Source: Candidatus Binatota bacterium (GTDB lineage: Bacteria > Desulfobacterota > Binatia > UBA1149). Taken from it: 64,000 bases of DNA. Below, one piece after another: positions 51,748-60,357 of the stretch. Location: NCBI GenBank assembly GCA_012960245.1, contig DUBO01000014.1, forward strand, positions 78,178 through 142,177. Direction: 5' to 3'. The notes under the pieces were generated by a model, which saw nothing but the letters and a program-made list of their open reading frames with translations, searched no databases and was not told the origin of the DNA. The position numbers and the translations under genes are program-made. Position 1 is the first letter of the stretch. Every line of letters begins with the position of its first letter.

Positions 51748-53913
51748 ATGCCAACTAATGCGATCGTACGCCCGCGGGCTGCAGCGGCGCTGTTATTTGC
51801 CGCTGCCTTGCTCACAGCAGCCGCCTTCCTTCTGGGCCCCATCGCCGCCATCGCGCACGACGATCCCAGCGAAGACGGGCTCATCGAGGGAGGCGGCAGT
51901 CCTAAAACCGACTGCGTGAGCCTCTTCCAAACCGGACTTGAGCTGAACTACCCGGCACCGCCCAAGAAGAAGCAGAAAGACCTGGCCTGCACCGACGGTG
52001 ACCTGGCCTGCGACAGCGACGGCCTCGTCAACGGCTTGTGCAGCTTCAACGTGGGCCTCTGCCTGGCCGACGACGAAGACATGGGCTTGTGCACGCCGGC
52101 CGGCATTCCTGTGGGTGGCGTCGCGGTAAAGAACAAACCCCTGGGCCACCCCAAGTACGACGCCGGTGCGGCCGAGCTACAGGTGGCAGCCGACGCCTTG
52201 CTGGGCAGCACAGGCGTGCCATGCGCAAACCCGGGCGCCGGTGGTGGCAACTGCCTGCAATGCACCTCCAGCCAGGCCACCATAGTGGTAGACACCTCGG
52301 TCAAGAAGGGCAAAAAGAGACTCAAGGTCAAGGTCACAACCGAACCGGCGCCGCCAAAGAACAAGCCCATAAAAGACAGCGACAAGCTCAAGTTCAGGTG
52401 TACCGACTGCCCGTCGGCCAGCGCCTTTGAACACATAGCCGACATCGTCTTCAAGACCGGCTGCGCCGCGGCCACCGTGTGTCACAGCGGCGGCGCGCCA
52501 GCGGGCGGCATGAACCTCAACATTGACGAGATAGGCGCCGCGGCGCTCTACGACGAACTCGTAAGCGAGACACCGCTGCTGCCGGGCGCAACCGCGCTGG
52601 GCATGGCCCGGATAATGCCTGGTGACCCTGGCCTGGGCACGGCGGGTTCACAGAGCCTGATGTACGAAAAACTGCTGCTGACCAACAACCAGCTCGACGC
52701 CCTGTGTACGACCGGCGGACAAGCGGCCGGCTGCCTGGGACAGAACATGCCGCCGGGCTCAGACACTTACTCGACCGGCAAGCTCAACCTGCTCAAGGTC
52801 TGGATAGAGGCCGGCGCGCCCTTTGACGGTTGGCCGGCAGGCGCCACCTGCGGGGAGCCCGAGGACATCTGGGCCCCGGTCGACCCACCCGCACCGCCCG
52901 CCCCGGGCGAGGGCTTCCAGATGCACATGGAGGCTCCTTCCGGGTTTACGGTGGCACCGGGCACCGAATTCCAAGGCTGCCAGTGGATCGAAGTACCCGC
53001 GTCTGTCACCGAAGACTGGTACATCGACCGTATAGAAATCATTGCCAACAGCGGCACCCACCACATCATACTGTTCGAGGACATCCCCGATTCCGGACCG
53101 CCGGCGACACCAACAGCGTTTGATCCCCTGGATGCAGGCTGTGCCAACAACTTCGCGCAGAAGTATTTCCGCATCGGCACGCAGGATGCCGTGGGTGAAC
53201 TAACCCTGCCGGAGAACGTCGCTTACAAGATAATCCCGGGCCAGGTGTTCGGTTTCAACCCGCACTACGTCAACCACTTCAACGTGGACATATACCCCGA
53301 GATATACGTCAACTTCCACGGGTCTACGACGCCTACCCTGGCCACCGCGGGCCTGGCGTTCCCTGGAAACCTGGCGTTCATCGTGCCCCCGGACCAGGTA
53401 GGCACCAGCGACGTCAGCCAGTACACCAACGGCGGGGCCTCCGGACTGTGCGCTTTCGCTGTAAGCTCGCACCAGCACCGCCGCGGCACCGGCATAAAAA
53501 TCTGGACCAGCCAGCCGACCGGCTGGAGCGACACCACCGACCAGGTCTACTACTCCACCGACTGGGACCACCCCGACGTACTGGTAACCGACCCGCCGCT
53601 GCACCTGGATATTGGCGAGAGCCTGTGGTTCCAGTGCGAGTGGGACAACGGCGTCCTTATCGACACCACCCGCCGCTGCGTGCAACCGGGTGAGACCAGC
53701 TCCCCGTCAAGCTGCGATCGAGCTAACAACTACGTGTGTTTCACCGACGCCGACTGCCCCCCCGGGACGACAACGGGTGAGTGTCGCGACTGCGACCTGG
53801 ACTTCGGGGCGCTATCTGAGGACGAAATGTGCTTCATCGCCGCCTTCGTGTACCCAGCCCAGCCCGACGCGGAGCCCTGCCCGTGGCCGCTGCTCGGGGG
53901 CTTCGGCTTCTGA
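51748..53913 (+). CDS. Exported copper type II monooxygenase-like protein with cytochrome-like domain
   Basis: 721 aa; signal segment near residues 8-38 (AAALLFAAALLTAAAFLLG). Residues about 210-375 resemble planctomycete-cytochrome-type domains, with a TGCAAATVCHSGG motif (C-x5-C-H rather than CxxCH), a later NMPPGS, and VWIEAGAPFDG. The C-terminal part is PHM/DBM-like: NSGTHHIILFED (two His), SSHQHRRGTGIKIW (His-x-His), and LSEDEMCFIAAFVYP with the Met ligand. Copper-dependent hydroxylation outside the cytoplasm is predicted. Substrate unknown; the CX5CH motif may or may not hold haem. Confidence 0.85.
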   Translation: MPTNAIVRPRAAAALLFAAALLTAAAFLLGPIAAIAHDDPSEDGLIEGGGSPKTDCVSLFQTGLELNYPAPPKKKQKDLACTDGDLACDSDGLVNGLCSFNVGLCLADDEDMGLCTPAGIPVGGVAVKNKPLGHPKYDAGAAELQVAADALLGSTGVPCANPGAGGGNCLQCTSSQATIVVDTSVKKGKKRLKVKVTTEPAPPKNKPIKDSDKLKFRCTDCPSASAFEHIADIVFKTGCAAATVCHSGGAPAGGMNLNIDEIGAAALYDELVSETPLLPGATALGMARIMPGDPGLGTAGSQSLMYEKLLLTNNQLDALCTTGGQAAGCLGQNMPPGSDTYSTGKLNLLKVWIEAGAPFDGWPAGATCGEPEDIWAPVDPPAPPAPGEGFQMHMEAPSGFTVAPGTEFQGCQWIEVPASVTEDWYIDRIEIIANSGTHHIILFEDIPDSGPPATPTAFDPLDAGCANNFAQKYFRIGTQDAVGELTLPENVAYKIIPGQVFGFNPHYVNHFNVDIYPEIYVNFHGSTTPTLATAGLAFPGNLAFIVPPDQVGTSDVSQYTNGGASGLCAFAVSSHQHRRGTGIKIWTSQPTGWSDTTDQVYYSTDWDHPDVLVTDPPLHLDIGESLWFQCEWDNGVLIDTTRRCVQPGETSSPSSCDRANNYVCFTDADCPPGTTTGECRDCDLDFGALSEDEMCFIAAFVYPAQPDAEPCPWPLLGGFGF

Positions 53914-53942
53914 GACGGGCCGGTGGCGACGCGACGGAGCTG

Positions 53943-54740
53943 TCAGCCTTGGCGACGCGCGGCCAGGCCTTCGAGATAGCGCAGGGCCGACTCGCGGCCC
54001 TCGGGGTCGCGCAGGCCTGCCAGCAGGCCGTCGGCGTCGGCCCAGCTTCGCGCCGTGCCCCAGGCCTGCTCGGTGACGGCGTTTACGTGGCGCTTGGTCG
54101 ACAGCAACGCGAGCGCGGGCTTTTCGGCCAGCTCGGCCGCCAACGCCTCGGTCTCCTCTTCGAGTTTTGATGGCTCGACCACTCGGTTGACGAAACCGGC
54201 GGCGCGCGCCTCCTCGGCTGTGAACGGACGACAGGTCATTACCAGTTCTTTCGTAAGCGCCGGTCCGATCTCGCGCACCAGCCTCGGGATGCCGCCCCAG
54301 GCAAGCGGTATGCCGAGATCTATCTCGGGTATCGCGAAACGCACGTCATCGGCGGCCACCCTGAGGTCGCAGGCCGCCGCCAGCACCAGGCCGCCGCCAA
54401 CGCAGTGTCCCTGTATGCGGGCCACCGTCACCGCCGGAATGCGCTCGATGGCGTCGGCCATCAAGCGGCCGAGATCGGCCATGGCCCTGGGGTCAGTCGG
54501 ACTGTCTCCCCCGCCGCCGGCAAAGGCCGTCACGTCGGCGCCGGCAGAAAATGCGCGCCCCCTGCCCGAAACGACAACGACCTTCAGCTCGGAGCAAGCG
54601 GCCAGGAAATCCGCCGCCCGGGCAAGCTCGGCCAGGGTCTCGGGGCCCAGCGGGTTGAGACTGTCGGGGCGGTCGAGCTCAAGCGTGCCCCTGTTGCCCG
54701 CCGCTGAGATCTCGATCGTGTTGAAAGATGGAACCTGCAT
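53943..54740 (-). CDS. Enoyl-CoA hydratase/isomerase (crotonase) family protein
   Basis: 265 aa. GRGRAFSAGADVTAFAGGG and IQGHCVGGGLVLAAACDL form the oxyanion hole; EIDLGIPLAWGGIPRLVREIG includes the Glu-containing active-site loop. TGxR? no: SAGADV marks it as an enoyl-CoA hydratase/isomerase. Single gene on the minus strand, with a divergent serine-hydrolase gene beginning 159 bp upstream. Unlike the crotonase at 12, with which it shares only family motifs. Confidence 0.93.
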   Translation of the reverse strand: MQVPSFNTIEISAAGNRGTLELDRPDSLNPLGPETLAELARAADFLAACSELKVVVVSGRGRAFSAGADVTAFAGGGGDSPTDPRAMADLGRLMADAIERIPAVTVARIQGHCVGGGLVLAAACDLRVAADDVRFAIPEIDLGIPLAWGGIPRLVREIGPALTKELVMTCRPFTAEEARAAGFVNRVVEPSKLEEETEALAAELAEKPALALLSTKRHVNAVTEQAWGTARSWADADGLLAGLRDPEGRESALRYLEGLAARRQG

Positions 54741-54898
54741 GTCGCCCTCCGCCTGCCAGCAGTCACCCTATAGCGCAGTCGCACAGGCTAACTGAACCGC
54801 GCTAACCGCGGGGCCCGGAGAAGCAAGCCCAACGCGACACTCCCTCGCGACATAGGAACAGAAAGCGCAACAGCTATACTGTGGCCGGCATCCGGATC

Positions 54899-56239
54899 AT
54901 GCATCAGCAACGCACAGTCAATGGCAGGCAGCGGCAGCAAAGCGCCGCCGGTCGGAAAACGGCCGGCCTGCTCGCCGTTTGTGCGGCTGCCTGCCTGCTC
55001 GCAACTGCCTGCGGCGGGCCCACGCGGCAGGACAGCGAAGCGGCGGTCAACATCGCTGCCGCCGACCCCGCCCTGGCCCAACCCGAGGCACTGTCGAGCC
55101 TTTCGACCGCGGCCCTGGACGCTTTCCTCGATTTCAACGCCGCCATCGGCACTAACTCGGGTTACGTGGCCGTCTTCGCCCGCGACGGTCGCGTGGTGCA
55201 CGCCCACACGGCTGGCTACGCCGACGTCGAGGCCGGGCTGCCCATGCAGTTGTCCACCCGCTTCAGGCTGGCGTCGATGACCAAGCCGGTAACCGCCGTG
55301 GCCGCCATGATGCTGGTTGAAGAAGGCCGTCTTTCGCTCAACGACCCGGTGTCGCTCTACCTGCCGGTAGCAGCGAGCCTGCGCGTGGCCACCGACAGTT
55401 CTCCAGGTGAACCGCTTGCAACCGAGCCCCTGCAAGAGCCGCTCACCGTACGCCACCTGCTGAGCTTTTCGGCCGGCATCGGTCACGAACAAGACCCTTC
55501 GCCCCTGGGCAGGCTGTGGGCCGAGCGCGACATCTACGCGGGCGCGGGGTCGCTGGAGCTGCGCGTCAACCGCATACTCACCGCGCCGCTTTACGAACAA
55601 CCCGGCACGCGCTGGCGCTACGGCTGGACGGCCGACGTGCTGGCCCGCGTGGTCGAAGTCGCCGCCGGACAGCCCTTCGGTGAGTTCCTGGTCGAGCGCG
55701 TGTTCGAACCCCTGGGCATGAGTTCAACGGGCTTCCTGCCGCCGGTCAACGAGCAGGCCGACATGGCGCGCGTGTACACGAAAGACGAAGACGGCGACCT
55801 CCTGCTGGTGGAGCACCCTCACCACGACCCGGCCGACTGGACACCGGGCGGTAGTGGCCTGGTCTCGACGGCGGGCGACTATCTCAAGTTTGCGCTCATG
55901 CTGTGGAACCGGGGCAGCTACAACGGAGTGCGCCTGCTCCAACCCGAGACCGTTGGCCTGATGACGCGCGCGCACGTCGCCTCGGGCGTGCTCGCCGAAG
56001 AAGACATCGAGGGGCTGGGCTGGGGCCTGGGTATGGCGGTAGTGGTTGACCCCGACGCCACCATCATGACCGACCGCAAGGGCGACTTCTGGTGGTCGGG
56101 ATACTTCGGGACGACGTTCATAGTCAGCCCCACCACGGGGCTGGTGGGCGTTGTGCTCGCCCAGGACCAGCCGGGCCCGTACAGCGGCCGGCCCTACCCG
56201 GTTTATATCGCCCAGTCTTTCGCCTTCTTCGGGTTGTAA
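54899..56239 (+). CDS. Serine hydrolase (class C beta-lactamase-like), probable lipoprotein
   Basis: About 446 aa from the ATG at 54899 (GTG at 54881 is the alternative); TATACT at 54875-54880 could be a -10 element. Lipobox LLATACGG suggests a lipid-anchored exported protein. The nucleophile is in RLASMTKPVTAVAAMML (SxxK) near residue 130. WRYGWTADVLARVVE supplies the Tyr of the second motif, and a YxN triad is less clear. The family includes esterases and D-Ala-D-Ala peptidases as well as beta-lactamases. Its gene is separated from the natural downstream neighbour at 61821 by the low-GC island. Confidence 0.9.
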   Translation: MHQQRTVNGRQRQQSAAGRKTAGLLAVCAAACLLATACGGPTRQDSEAAVNIAAADPALAQPEALSSLSTAALDAFLDFNAAIGTNSGYVAVFARDGRVVHAHTAGYADVEAGLPMQLSTRFRLASMTKPVTAVAAMMLVEEGRLSLNDPVSLYLPVAASLRVATDSSPGEPLATEPLQEPLTVRHLLSFSAGIGHEQDPSPLGRLWAERDIYAGAGSLELRVNRILTAPLYEQPGTRWRYGWTADVLARVVEVAAGQPFGEFLVERVFEPLGMSSTGFLPPVNEQADMARVYTKDEDGDLLLVEHPHHDPADWTPGGSGLVSTAGDYLKFALMLWNRGSYNGVRLLQPETVGLMTRAHVASGVLAEEDIEGLGWGLGMAVVVDPDATIMTDRKGDFWWSGYFGTTFIVSPTTGLVGVVLAQDQPGPYSGRPYPVYIAQSFAFFGL

Positions 56240-56244
56240 CGCCA

Positions 56245-56351
56245 GCGGGCTTGCGTGCGCGCGGCCCGCGACTATCGTCATCCCCCTGCTGGAGGTAACC
56301 GGATGCAACTGCCTGAACAACACCGTCGTTTTCTCCTGGTCGACCAGGGCA
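56245..56351 (+). repeat. Left copy of the 107-bp direct repeat
   Basis: Aligns without gaps to 61763-61869, with six mismatches. Contains the leader, GGAGG ribosome site and first codons of the 177-aa membrane-protein gene found intact at 61821. It starts five bases after the serine-hydrolase stop. Confidence 0.95.
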
Positions 56352-56356
56352 GGTGA
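56303..56356 (+). pseudogene. Truncated 5' copy of the 61821 membrane-protein gene
   Basis: Reads MQLPEQHRRFLLVDQG followed by Arg and TGA. The intact gene reads the same for 16 residues (with Ser for Pro) before continuing IGPTIFNF. The frame diverges exactly where the repeat ends at 56351, so this is a remnant created when the island arrived or by a later duplication. Confidence 0.85.
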
Positions 56357-56391
56357 TGCGCCCTGCGTATTTAAAACTCGACTGCTATGCT

Positions 56392-56417
56392 ACTCCTCCA
56401 CAATCACAGTGGAGCAG
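56392..56417 (+). promoter_or_regulatory. Inverted repeat overlapping the ribosome site of the island esterase gene
   Basis: ACTCCTCCAC and GTGGAGCAGT are complementary at nine of ten positions across a 7-base loop, and end two bases before the ATG at 56420. The right arm contains the GGAG ribosome site, so the hairpin or a bound protein could block translation or transcription. Confidence 0.5.
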
Positions 56418-56419
56418 TC

Positions 56420-57310
56420 ATGCCTGTCAGTAAAGAACTTCAAGCAATCATCGATGCCATACCTTCCGATTTTGCCGATCCAGCGGCTGACTACAATGCC
56501 GTGCGCAAAATGTTCGCCCCATTCCACGGCCATCCTGTCGGTGATGATTTACGAATTACGATAACGGAGTACGGCGGCGTTCGTTGCGGCGAGTACGAGT
56601 TGGAGGAACACGAAAGCAACCGGATAGTATTCCATTGCCATGGTGGTGCTTTCGTCTCTACCCCGCTTGATGAGTACCATTTCTACGCCGAAATCATTGC
56701 ACGCCAGACTGGTTGCAGGGTAGTAATGCCTGACTATCGGCTGGCTCCAGAGTACCCCTACCCAGCCGCAGCTGACGACTGCTTCAAGTCCTACCGTGGT
56801 CTACTGGACAGTGGCGTAAATCCAGACGACGTCATACTGCTGGGGGAATCCTGCGGCGGCAGCCTCGCGGTAGGATTACTGTTGCAGCTGCGAGAGAAGA
56901 ACCTGCCGATGCCGGCTTGCTTAGTATCACTGACAGGCTGGTTTGACCTGTCTGTCTCTGGAGAATCAGTAGATGGCCGAGATCCGTTCTTGACCCCGGA
57001 GTGGGTTCGCAATCGAGGTCGAGATTACGTGGCAGGGAAAATGAACCTCAATGATCCACGCGTGTCGCCAGCATTTGCTGATTTGAGCGACCTACCTCCC
57101 ATGTATTTGCAGATAGGTCAGTTCGATACAGTCCGCGAAGGGGCAATTTCACTTGCCATCAACGCCCTGCGTTCGGGCGTGGAGGTCACCATGGAGAGCT
57201 GGCCTGGCATGATCCAGGGCTGGCATGGCCTGGTGAATGCGGGAGTACCGGAGGCTACTGCTGCGTGGGCAAAAATTCGTGGCTACATACTGGACAGGAC
57301 AAGGATGTAA
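56420..57310 (+). CDS. Alpha/beta hydrolase (HSL-type esterase/lipase)
   Basis: 296 aa from the ATG at 56420, chosen for GGAG five bases upstream. HGGAFVSTPLDEYH is the HGGG-like oxyanion motif; LGESCGGSLAVGLL is the nucleophile elbow (Ser). GQFDTVREGAISL and a His near GWHGLVNAG complete the triad. Hormone-sensitive-lipase-family esterases hydrolyse short esters or lactones. First gene of the island and of lower G+C than the flanks; the SnoaL gene follows after 37 bp. Confidence 0.93.
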   Translation: MPVSKELQAIIDAIPSDFADPAADYNAVRKMFAPFHGHPVGDDLRITITEYGGVRCGEYELEEHESNRIVFHCHGGAFVSTPLDEYHFYAEIIARQTGCRVVMPDYRLAPEYPYPAAADDCFKSYRGLLDSGVNPDDVILLGESCGGSLAVGLLLQLREKNLPMPACLVSLTGWFDLSVSGESVDGRDPFLTPEWVRNRGRDYVAGKMNLNDPRVSPAFADLSDLPPMYLQIGQFDTVREGAISLAINALRSGVEVTMESWPGMIQGWHGLVNAGVPEATAAWAKIRGYILDRTRM

Positions 57311-57347
57311 AGAGGGGCTGGTTAACTGAAGGGACGGGGATAGAAAT

Positions 57348-57794
57348 GTGACTGAAATAGAATCGCAAATATTACGACTCAATGACCTTGAAGATATCAA
57401 GGGCCTCGTTCATCGATATGCACACTGTATCTGGCAGGAAAAACCACTGGAGGCCGCCGATCTTTTTTCTGATGATGGCATTATCGATTTTGGACCTTAT
57501 GGTGGGCGAGTTTCGGGACGTGAGAAGCTGCGGTCCCTGTTGCAAGAAAAAGTTGAAGAGCAGTGGTTACAACCTTTCGTCCACAATCACCTGATTGATC
57601 TCGACGGTGATAAGGCAAGTGGATATGTCTATATCGATTTGCGCAGCCAAACTGAAGGCGGCTGTATGATCGGGTCCGGGTATTACGAAGACGACTACGT
57701 GCGTATTGACGGTCAGTGGAAGTTTAAGTGTCGTGCCGTGCACATGGAGTACCTGGTGCCCGCAGGCACGTCATGGAGTCGGGCAACCGATTAA
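57348..57794 (+). CDS. SnoaL-like (NTF2-fold) protein
   Basis: 148 aa, GTG start. RLNDLEDIKGLVHRYAHCIW, EAADLFSDDGIIDFGPYGG and a C-terminal WKFKCRAVHMEYLVP fit the NTF2-like SnoaL_4 family: a cone-shaped small-molecule-binding fold used by cyclases, hydratases, isomerases and dehydratases. It probably acts on the same compound as the esterase. Codons are lower in G+C than outside the island. Confidence 0.85.
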   Translation: MTEIESQILRLNDLEDIKGLVHRYAHCIWQEKPLEAADLFSDDGIIDFGPYGGRVSGREKLRSLLQEKVEEQWLQPFVHNHLIDLDGDKASGYVYIDLRSQTEGGCMIGSGYYEDDYVRIDGQWKFKCRAVHMEYLVPAGTSWSRATD

Positions 57795-57832
57795 AGCCGG
57801 GCGCGCCCTGAAGCCAGGTTAGCCCTATACAT

Positions 57833-59083
57833 TTACGCCAGGTTATTTTTACAAATTTTCCCTTCTGTCATAACAAGCTGCAGTTTGTCCTGGTCTCCCA
57901 GGACGCTGATATCCTCGCTGGGGTCTCCGTTGATCACGAGTAAATCGGCTATTTTACCCGTGCTGATTGTGCCCAGTTCTTTTCCCATATTCATGGATTC
58001 TGCTGGATGCCTGGTTGCCCAGCGGATGACGTCCAATTCAGCTACTCCGCAATCGACGTAGAGTTGCATCTCTTTATGATAGTCACCGTGGGGTGTCATC
58101 GCCGTACCCCAGTCATCACCAATCATGAACTTTGCACCGGCACGGGCGGCCAGCGGCAGCATCCGGCACATATTGTCAAAGTCCTGCTGCATGACCTCGA
58201 AAAACGGCTGGTCGATGGTGCCGTCGCCCTGGGCGCTCACGGTTTCGAGAATGGCTTTCAGCAGGTAGACGCTGGGACAGACGAATGTGTCGCTTTCAAC
58301 GATACGGTCAATACACTCCACATCGAGTTGGTCGACGTGATCCAGGATGTCGACACCCGCGTCGATACAATCGAGAATGGCCTGTTTGCCGGTAACGTGA
58401 GAGCGAATCAGTTTACCCCGTTGGTGCGTGGCTTCGACTGCTGCAGTGAGTTCATCGGCGTTCATGGAAAGAAAGCTTGAGCCGTAGAGCAGTGCGTGGC
58501 CACTGTCGTTGAATATCTTGATGACCTCTGCTCCCTCCAGGATCTCCCGACGCACACCTTTGCGAAACTCGTCAGGGCCGTCACAAATGCGTTGCGCACC
58601 CATACTGGTGAGGCCCCACCAGGAATACTCCGGTAAATCGTTAGAGTCACCGGTGGTGATAAGCCATCGTCCGGAAGCAAAGATACGGGGTCCTTCGACA
58701 ATACCATCTGCGATTGCCATTTTTAGCTGCGCATCCAACGCGGCTCCGGTGGCGGCCCCAATGACGCTGGTGAACCCGCAATCCAAAGCCAATTTTGCCT
58801 GGGTGGAAGCGAGCAGCATCAGGTAGCCGGGGGGTTGTTCCAGTCCAACCGGCAGGCACTTGAAATCCAGGCCCTTGTAGGAACCATGCCAATGAGCCTG
58901 AAACATGCCTGGCATAAGGGTGCGACCATCCAATGCAAACTGTTGGTCACTCGGGTCCAACCTGGCAGTAGTGTCGTCGCCGACATAAACCAGGCGGCCT
59001 CCATCGACAATTACGGTCTGGCCTGGCTGCGCAGGATGATCCCCATCCAATAGCCTGGCATTTGTAAAAACGATTCGACTCAC
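57833..59083 (-). CDS. Amidohydrolase-1 family metal-dependent hydrolase
   Basis: 416 aa. AHWHGSYKGLDF (HxH) follows the N-terminal beta-sandwich, a Lys or acidic ligand region lies near VIKIFNDSGHAL, RSHVTGKQAILD holds the next His, and IGDDWGTAMTPHGDY the catalytic Asp. The C-terminal IADLLVINGDPSEDI is typical of imidazolonepropionase-like/prolidase-like members. Hydrolyses amide or cyclic amide/lactone bonds. Divergent from the MarR gene, sharing the 59084-59218 control region. Confidence 0.93.
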   Translation of the reverse strand: MSRIVFTNARLLDGDHPAQPGQTVIVDGGRLVYVGDDTTARLDPSDQQFALDGRTLMPGMFQAHWHGSYKGLDFKCLPVGLEQPPGYLMLLASTQAKLALDCGFTSVIGAATGAALDAQLKMAIADGIVEGPRIFASGRWLITTGDSNDLPEYSWWGLTSMGAQRICDGPDEFRKGVRREILEGAEVIKIFNDSGHALLYGSSFLSMNADELTAAVEATHQRGKLIRSHVTGKQAILDCIDAGVDILDHVDQLDVECIDRIVESDTFVCPSVYLLKAILETVSAQGDGTIDQPFFEVMQQDFDNMCRMLPLAARAGAKFMIGDDWGTAMTPHGDYHKEMQLYVDCGVAELDVIRWATRHPAESMNMGKELGTISTGKIADLLVINGDPSEDISVLGDQDKLQLVMTEGKICKNNLA

Positions 59084-59095
59084 GGTAATTCCTTC

Positions 59096-59162
59096 GCACG
59101 GCCAAGCCGTGCTGTTAGTGTATTATTAACTCGGTATAGGGTGAAACTGTCTTACCAGACAG
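59096..59162. promoter_or_regulatory. Divergent control region with two palindromes
   Basis: GCACGGC-CAA-GCCGTGC at 59096-59112 is a perfect 7-bp inverted repeat close to the amidohydrolase start. CTGTCT-TACC-AGACAG at 59147-59162 is a perfect 16-bp palindrome nearer the MarR gene. Either could be the MarR binding site controlling both divergent genes; the A/T-rich stretch between them (TATTATTAAC) is a good place for promoter elements. Confidence 0.55.
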
Positions 59163-59218
59163 GTTTTTGGCGTTACTAGTGTCACTCTTGAAGCCTGTCA
59201 GCCGGGGAGCGAAAGAAC

Positions 59219-59725
59219 GTGAAAGAACAGGATTGGGTGGAAGATATTTTCTCGGCGTGGGCACGGGAATTTCCCGACGAGGATACCACCGCGCTCAAAA
59301 CCATGACACGGTTGGCTCGGCTGGATCTGCTTCTCGCTACTTTCCAGCAGCAATGCTTGTCTCCCCTGGACCTGGTCATGAGTGACTTTATGGTGCTTGC
59401 GTCCCTGAGACGACTGGGCGCACCCTACCAGGCTACGCCCAGTACGCTGTATAACGTCATGGAGCGTTCTTCGGGGGGGATGACCAAGATGATCAAGAGG
59501 CTGGAGTCCATGGAGTTGGTAGAGCGATTACCTGATCCCGCCGATGGCAGGGGTAGCCTGGTGCGCTTGACCAAACGTGGTTTCGATATCCACGGTAAGG
59601 CATTTCATCGCTTTGTTGAGGGCTCAAACGCACTACTGGAGGATGCCTCTGTGACACGAGGCAAGACGTTGGACCGCTCATTGCAATTCCTGGTGCGAGC
59701 CTTTGAGGATTACCAGCGGGGTTAA
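59219..59725 (+). CDS. MarR-family transcriptional regulator
   Basis: 168 aa, GTG start after GGGGAG (ten bases). LSPLDLVMSDFMVLASLRRLG leads into a winged helix: YNVMERSSGGMTKMIKRLES is the recognition helix and VERLPDPADGRGSLVRLTKRG the wing with its Asp-x-Arg turn. MarR proteins are usually repressors relieved by an aromatic or other small ligand. It lies divergent to the amidohydrolase and is the only regulator in the island. Confidence 0.94.
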   Translation: MKEQDWVEDIFSAWAREFPDEDTTALKTMTRLARLDLLLATFQQQCLSPLDLVMSDFMVLASLRRLGAPYQATPSTLYNVMERSSGGMTKMIKRLESMELVERLPDPADGRGSLVRLTKRGFDIHGKAFHRFVEGSNALLEDASVTRGKTLDRSLQFLVRAFEDYQRG

Positions 59726-59840
59726 CCTCGAAAGCTCGCACCCGTTTGCCGAATGCTTACCTGGTATTTGATAAACCAAAATTTCCCGTAAACCCAGATC
59801 CCCGCGCTATCCTCTCGCTACCGGGTGCAATATCCCAAGG

Positions 59841-60353
59841 CTAGTTGTGCTGCGCGCGCAGGACGGCCTCGGCTTCCCGTGCCAGGTCGTTCACCTTGTT
59901 GAGGCTCTCGGTGATTGCTGGGGTATCCAGTGTGGAGGCCAGCCTGGCACCACCTGCGAAACGTAGCATTTCAGGTAGGCGCGTTGCGAGTTGATTCAGA
60001 GTCCAGGTCAGCATGTCGCCCAAGGCTGCCCGGTCGTAATCGACGATGGTTTGCTTTTCGCCGCTCGGCTCAATGTAGTGATAGTGTGGCTCTCGCTCGA
60101 ACATATCAAAGCGAAGGTATTCGTGGCCATCATCGCTGCCGAAGATGTGGATAGAAACACCGTTGTCCTCCACGGCCACGCCCTGGGTTGCCGCCTGTAT
60201 TACGTCCATGTCGTCACCCGTATAGTGGGTGGCGAGTTCCGCATCATCAAGCAGGCGGTATTCCACGCCTATACGTAACGTGCCGGCTTCAACATAGGTG
60301 GTATGTTCTTTATTGGGCGGGATGGGTGCGATGTGGTAAACAGTGCCGGTCAT
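59841..60353 (-). CDS. Conserved-looking protein of unknown function
   Basis: 170 aa; no family recognised. N-terminal VYHIAPIPPNKEHTTYVEAG looks beta-rich, the centre carries EREPHYHYIEPSGEKQ with closely spaced His and Glu, and the last 60 residues are helical (DMLTWTLNQLATRLPEML). The start lies four bases after the amidohydrolase stop at 60358, so the two are translated from one message and probably work together. A gamma-butyrobetaine- or cupin-like role is not supported by visible motifs. Confidence 0.78.
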   Translation of the reverse strand: MTGTVYHIAPIPPNKEHTTYVEAGTLRIGVEYRLLDDAELATHYTGDDMDVIQAATQGVAVEDNGVSIHIFGSDDGHEYLRFDMFEREPHYHYIEPSGEKQTIVDYDRAALGDMLTWTLNQLATRLPEMLRFAGGARLASTLDTPAITESLNKVNDLAREAEAVLRAQHN

Positions 60354-60357
60354 GTTT

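Noticed and set aside
54899..56239. Considered calling this a true beta-lactamase
   Set aside because: SxxK is present but the YxN and KTG motifs are not convincing; family membership only.
56245..56351. Direct repeat considered as tRNA or integrase attachment site
   Set aside because: It contains protein-coding sequence and no tRNA end; no integrase within the island, so only a generic repeat is claimed.
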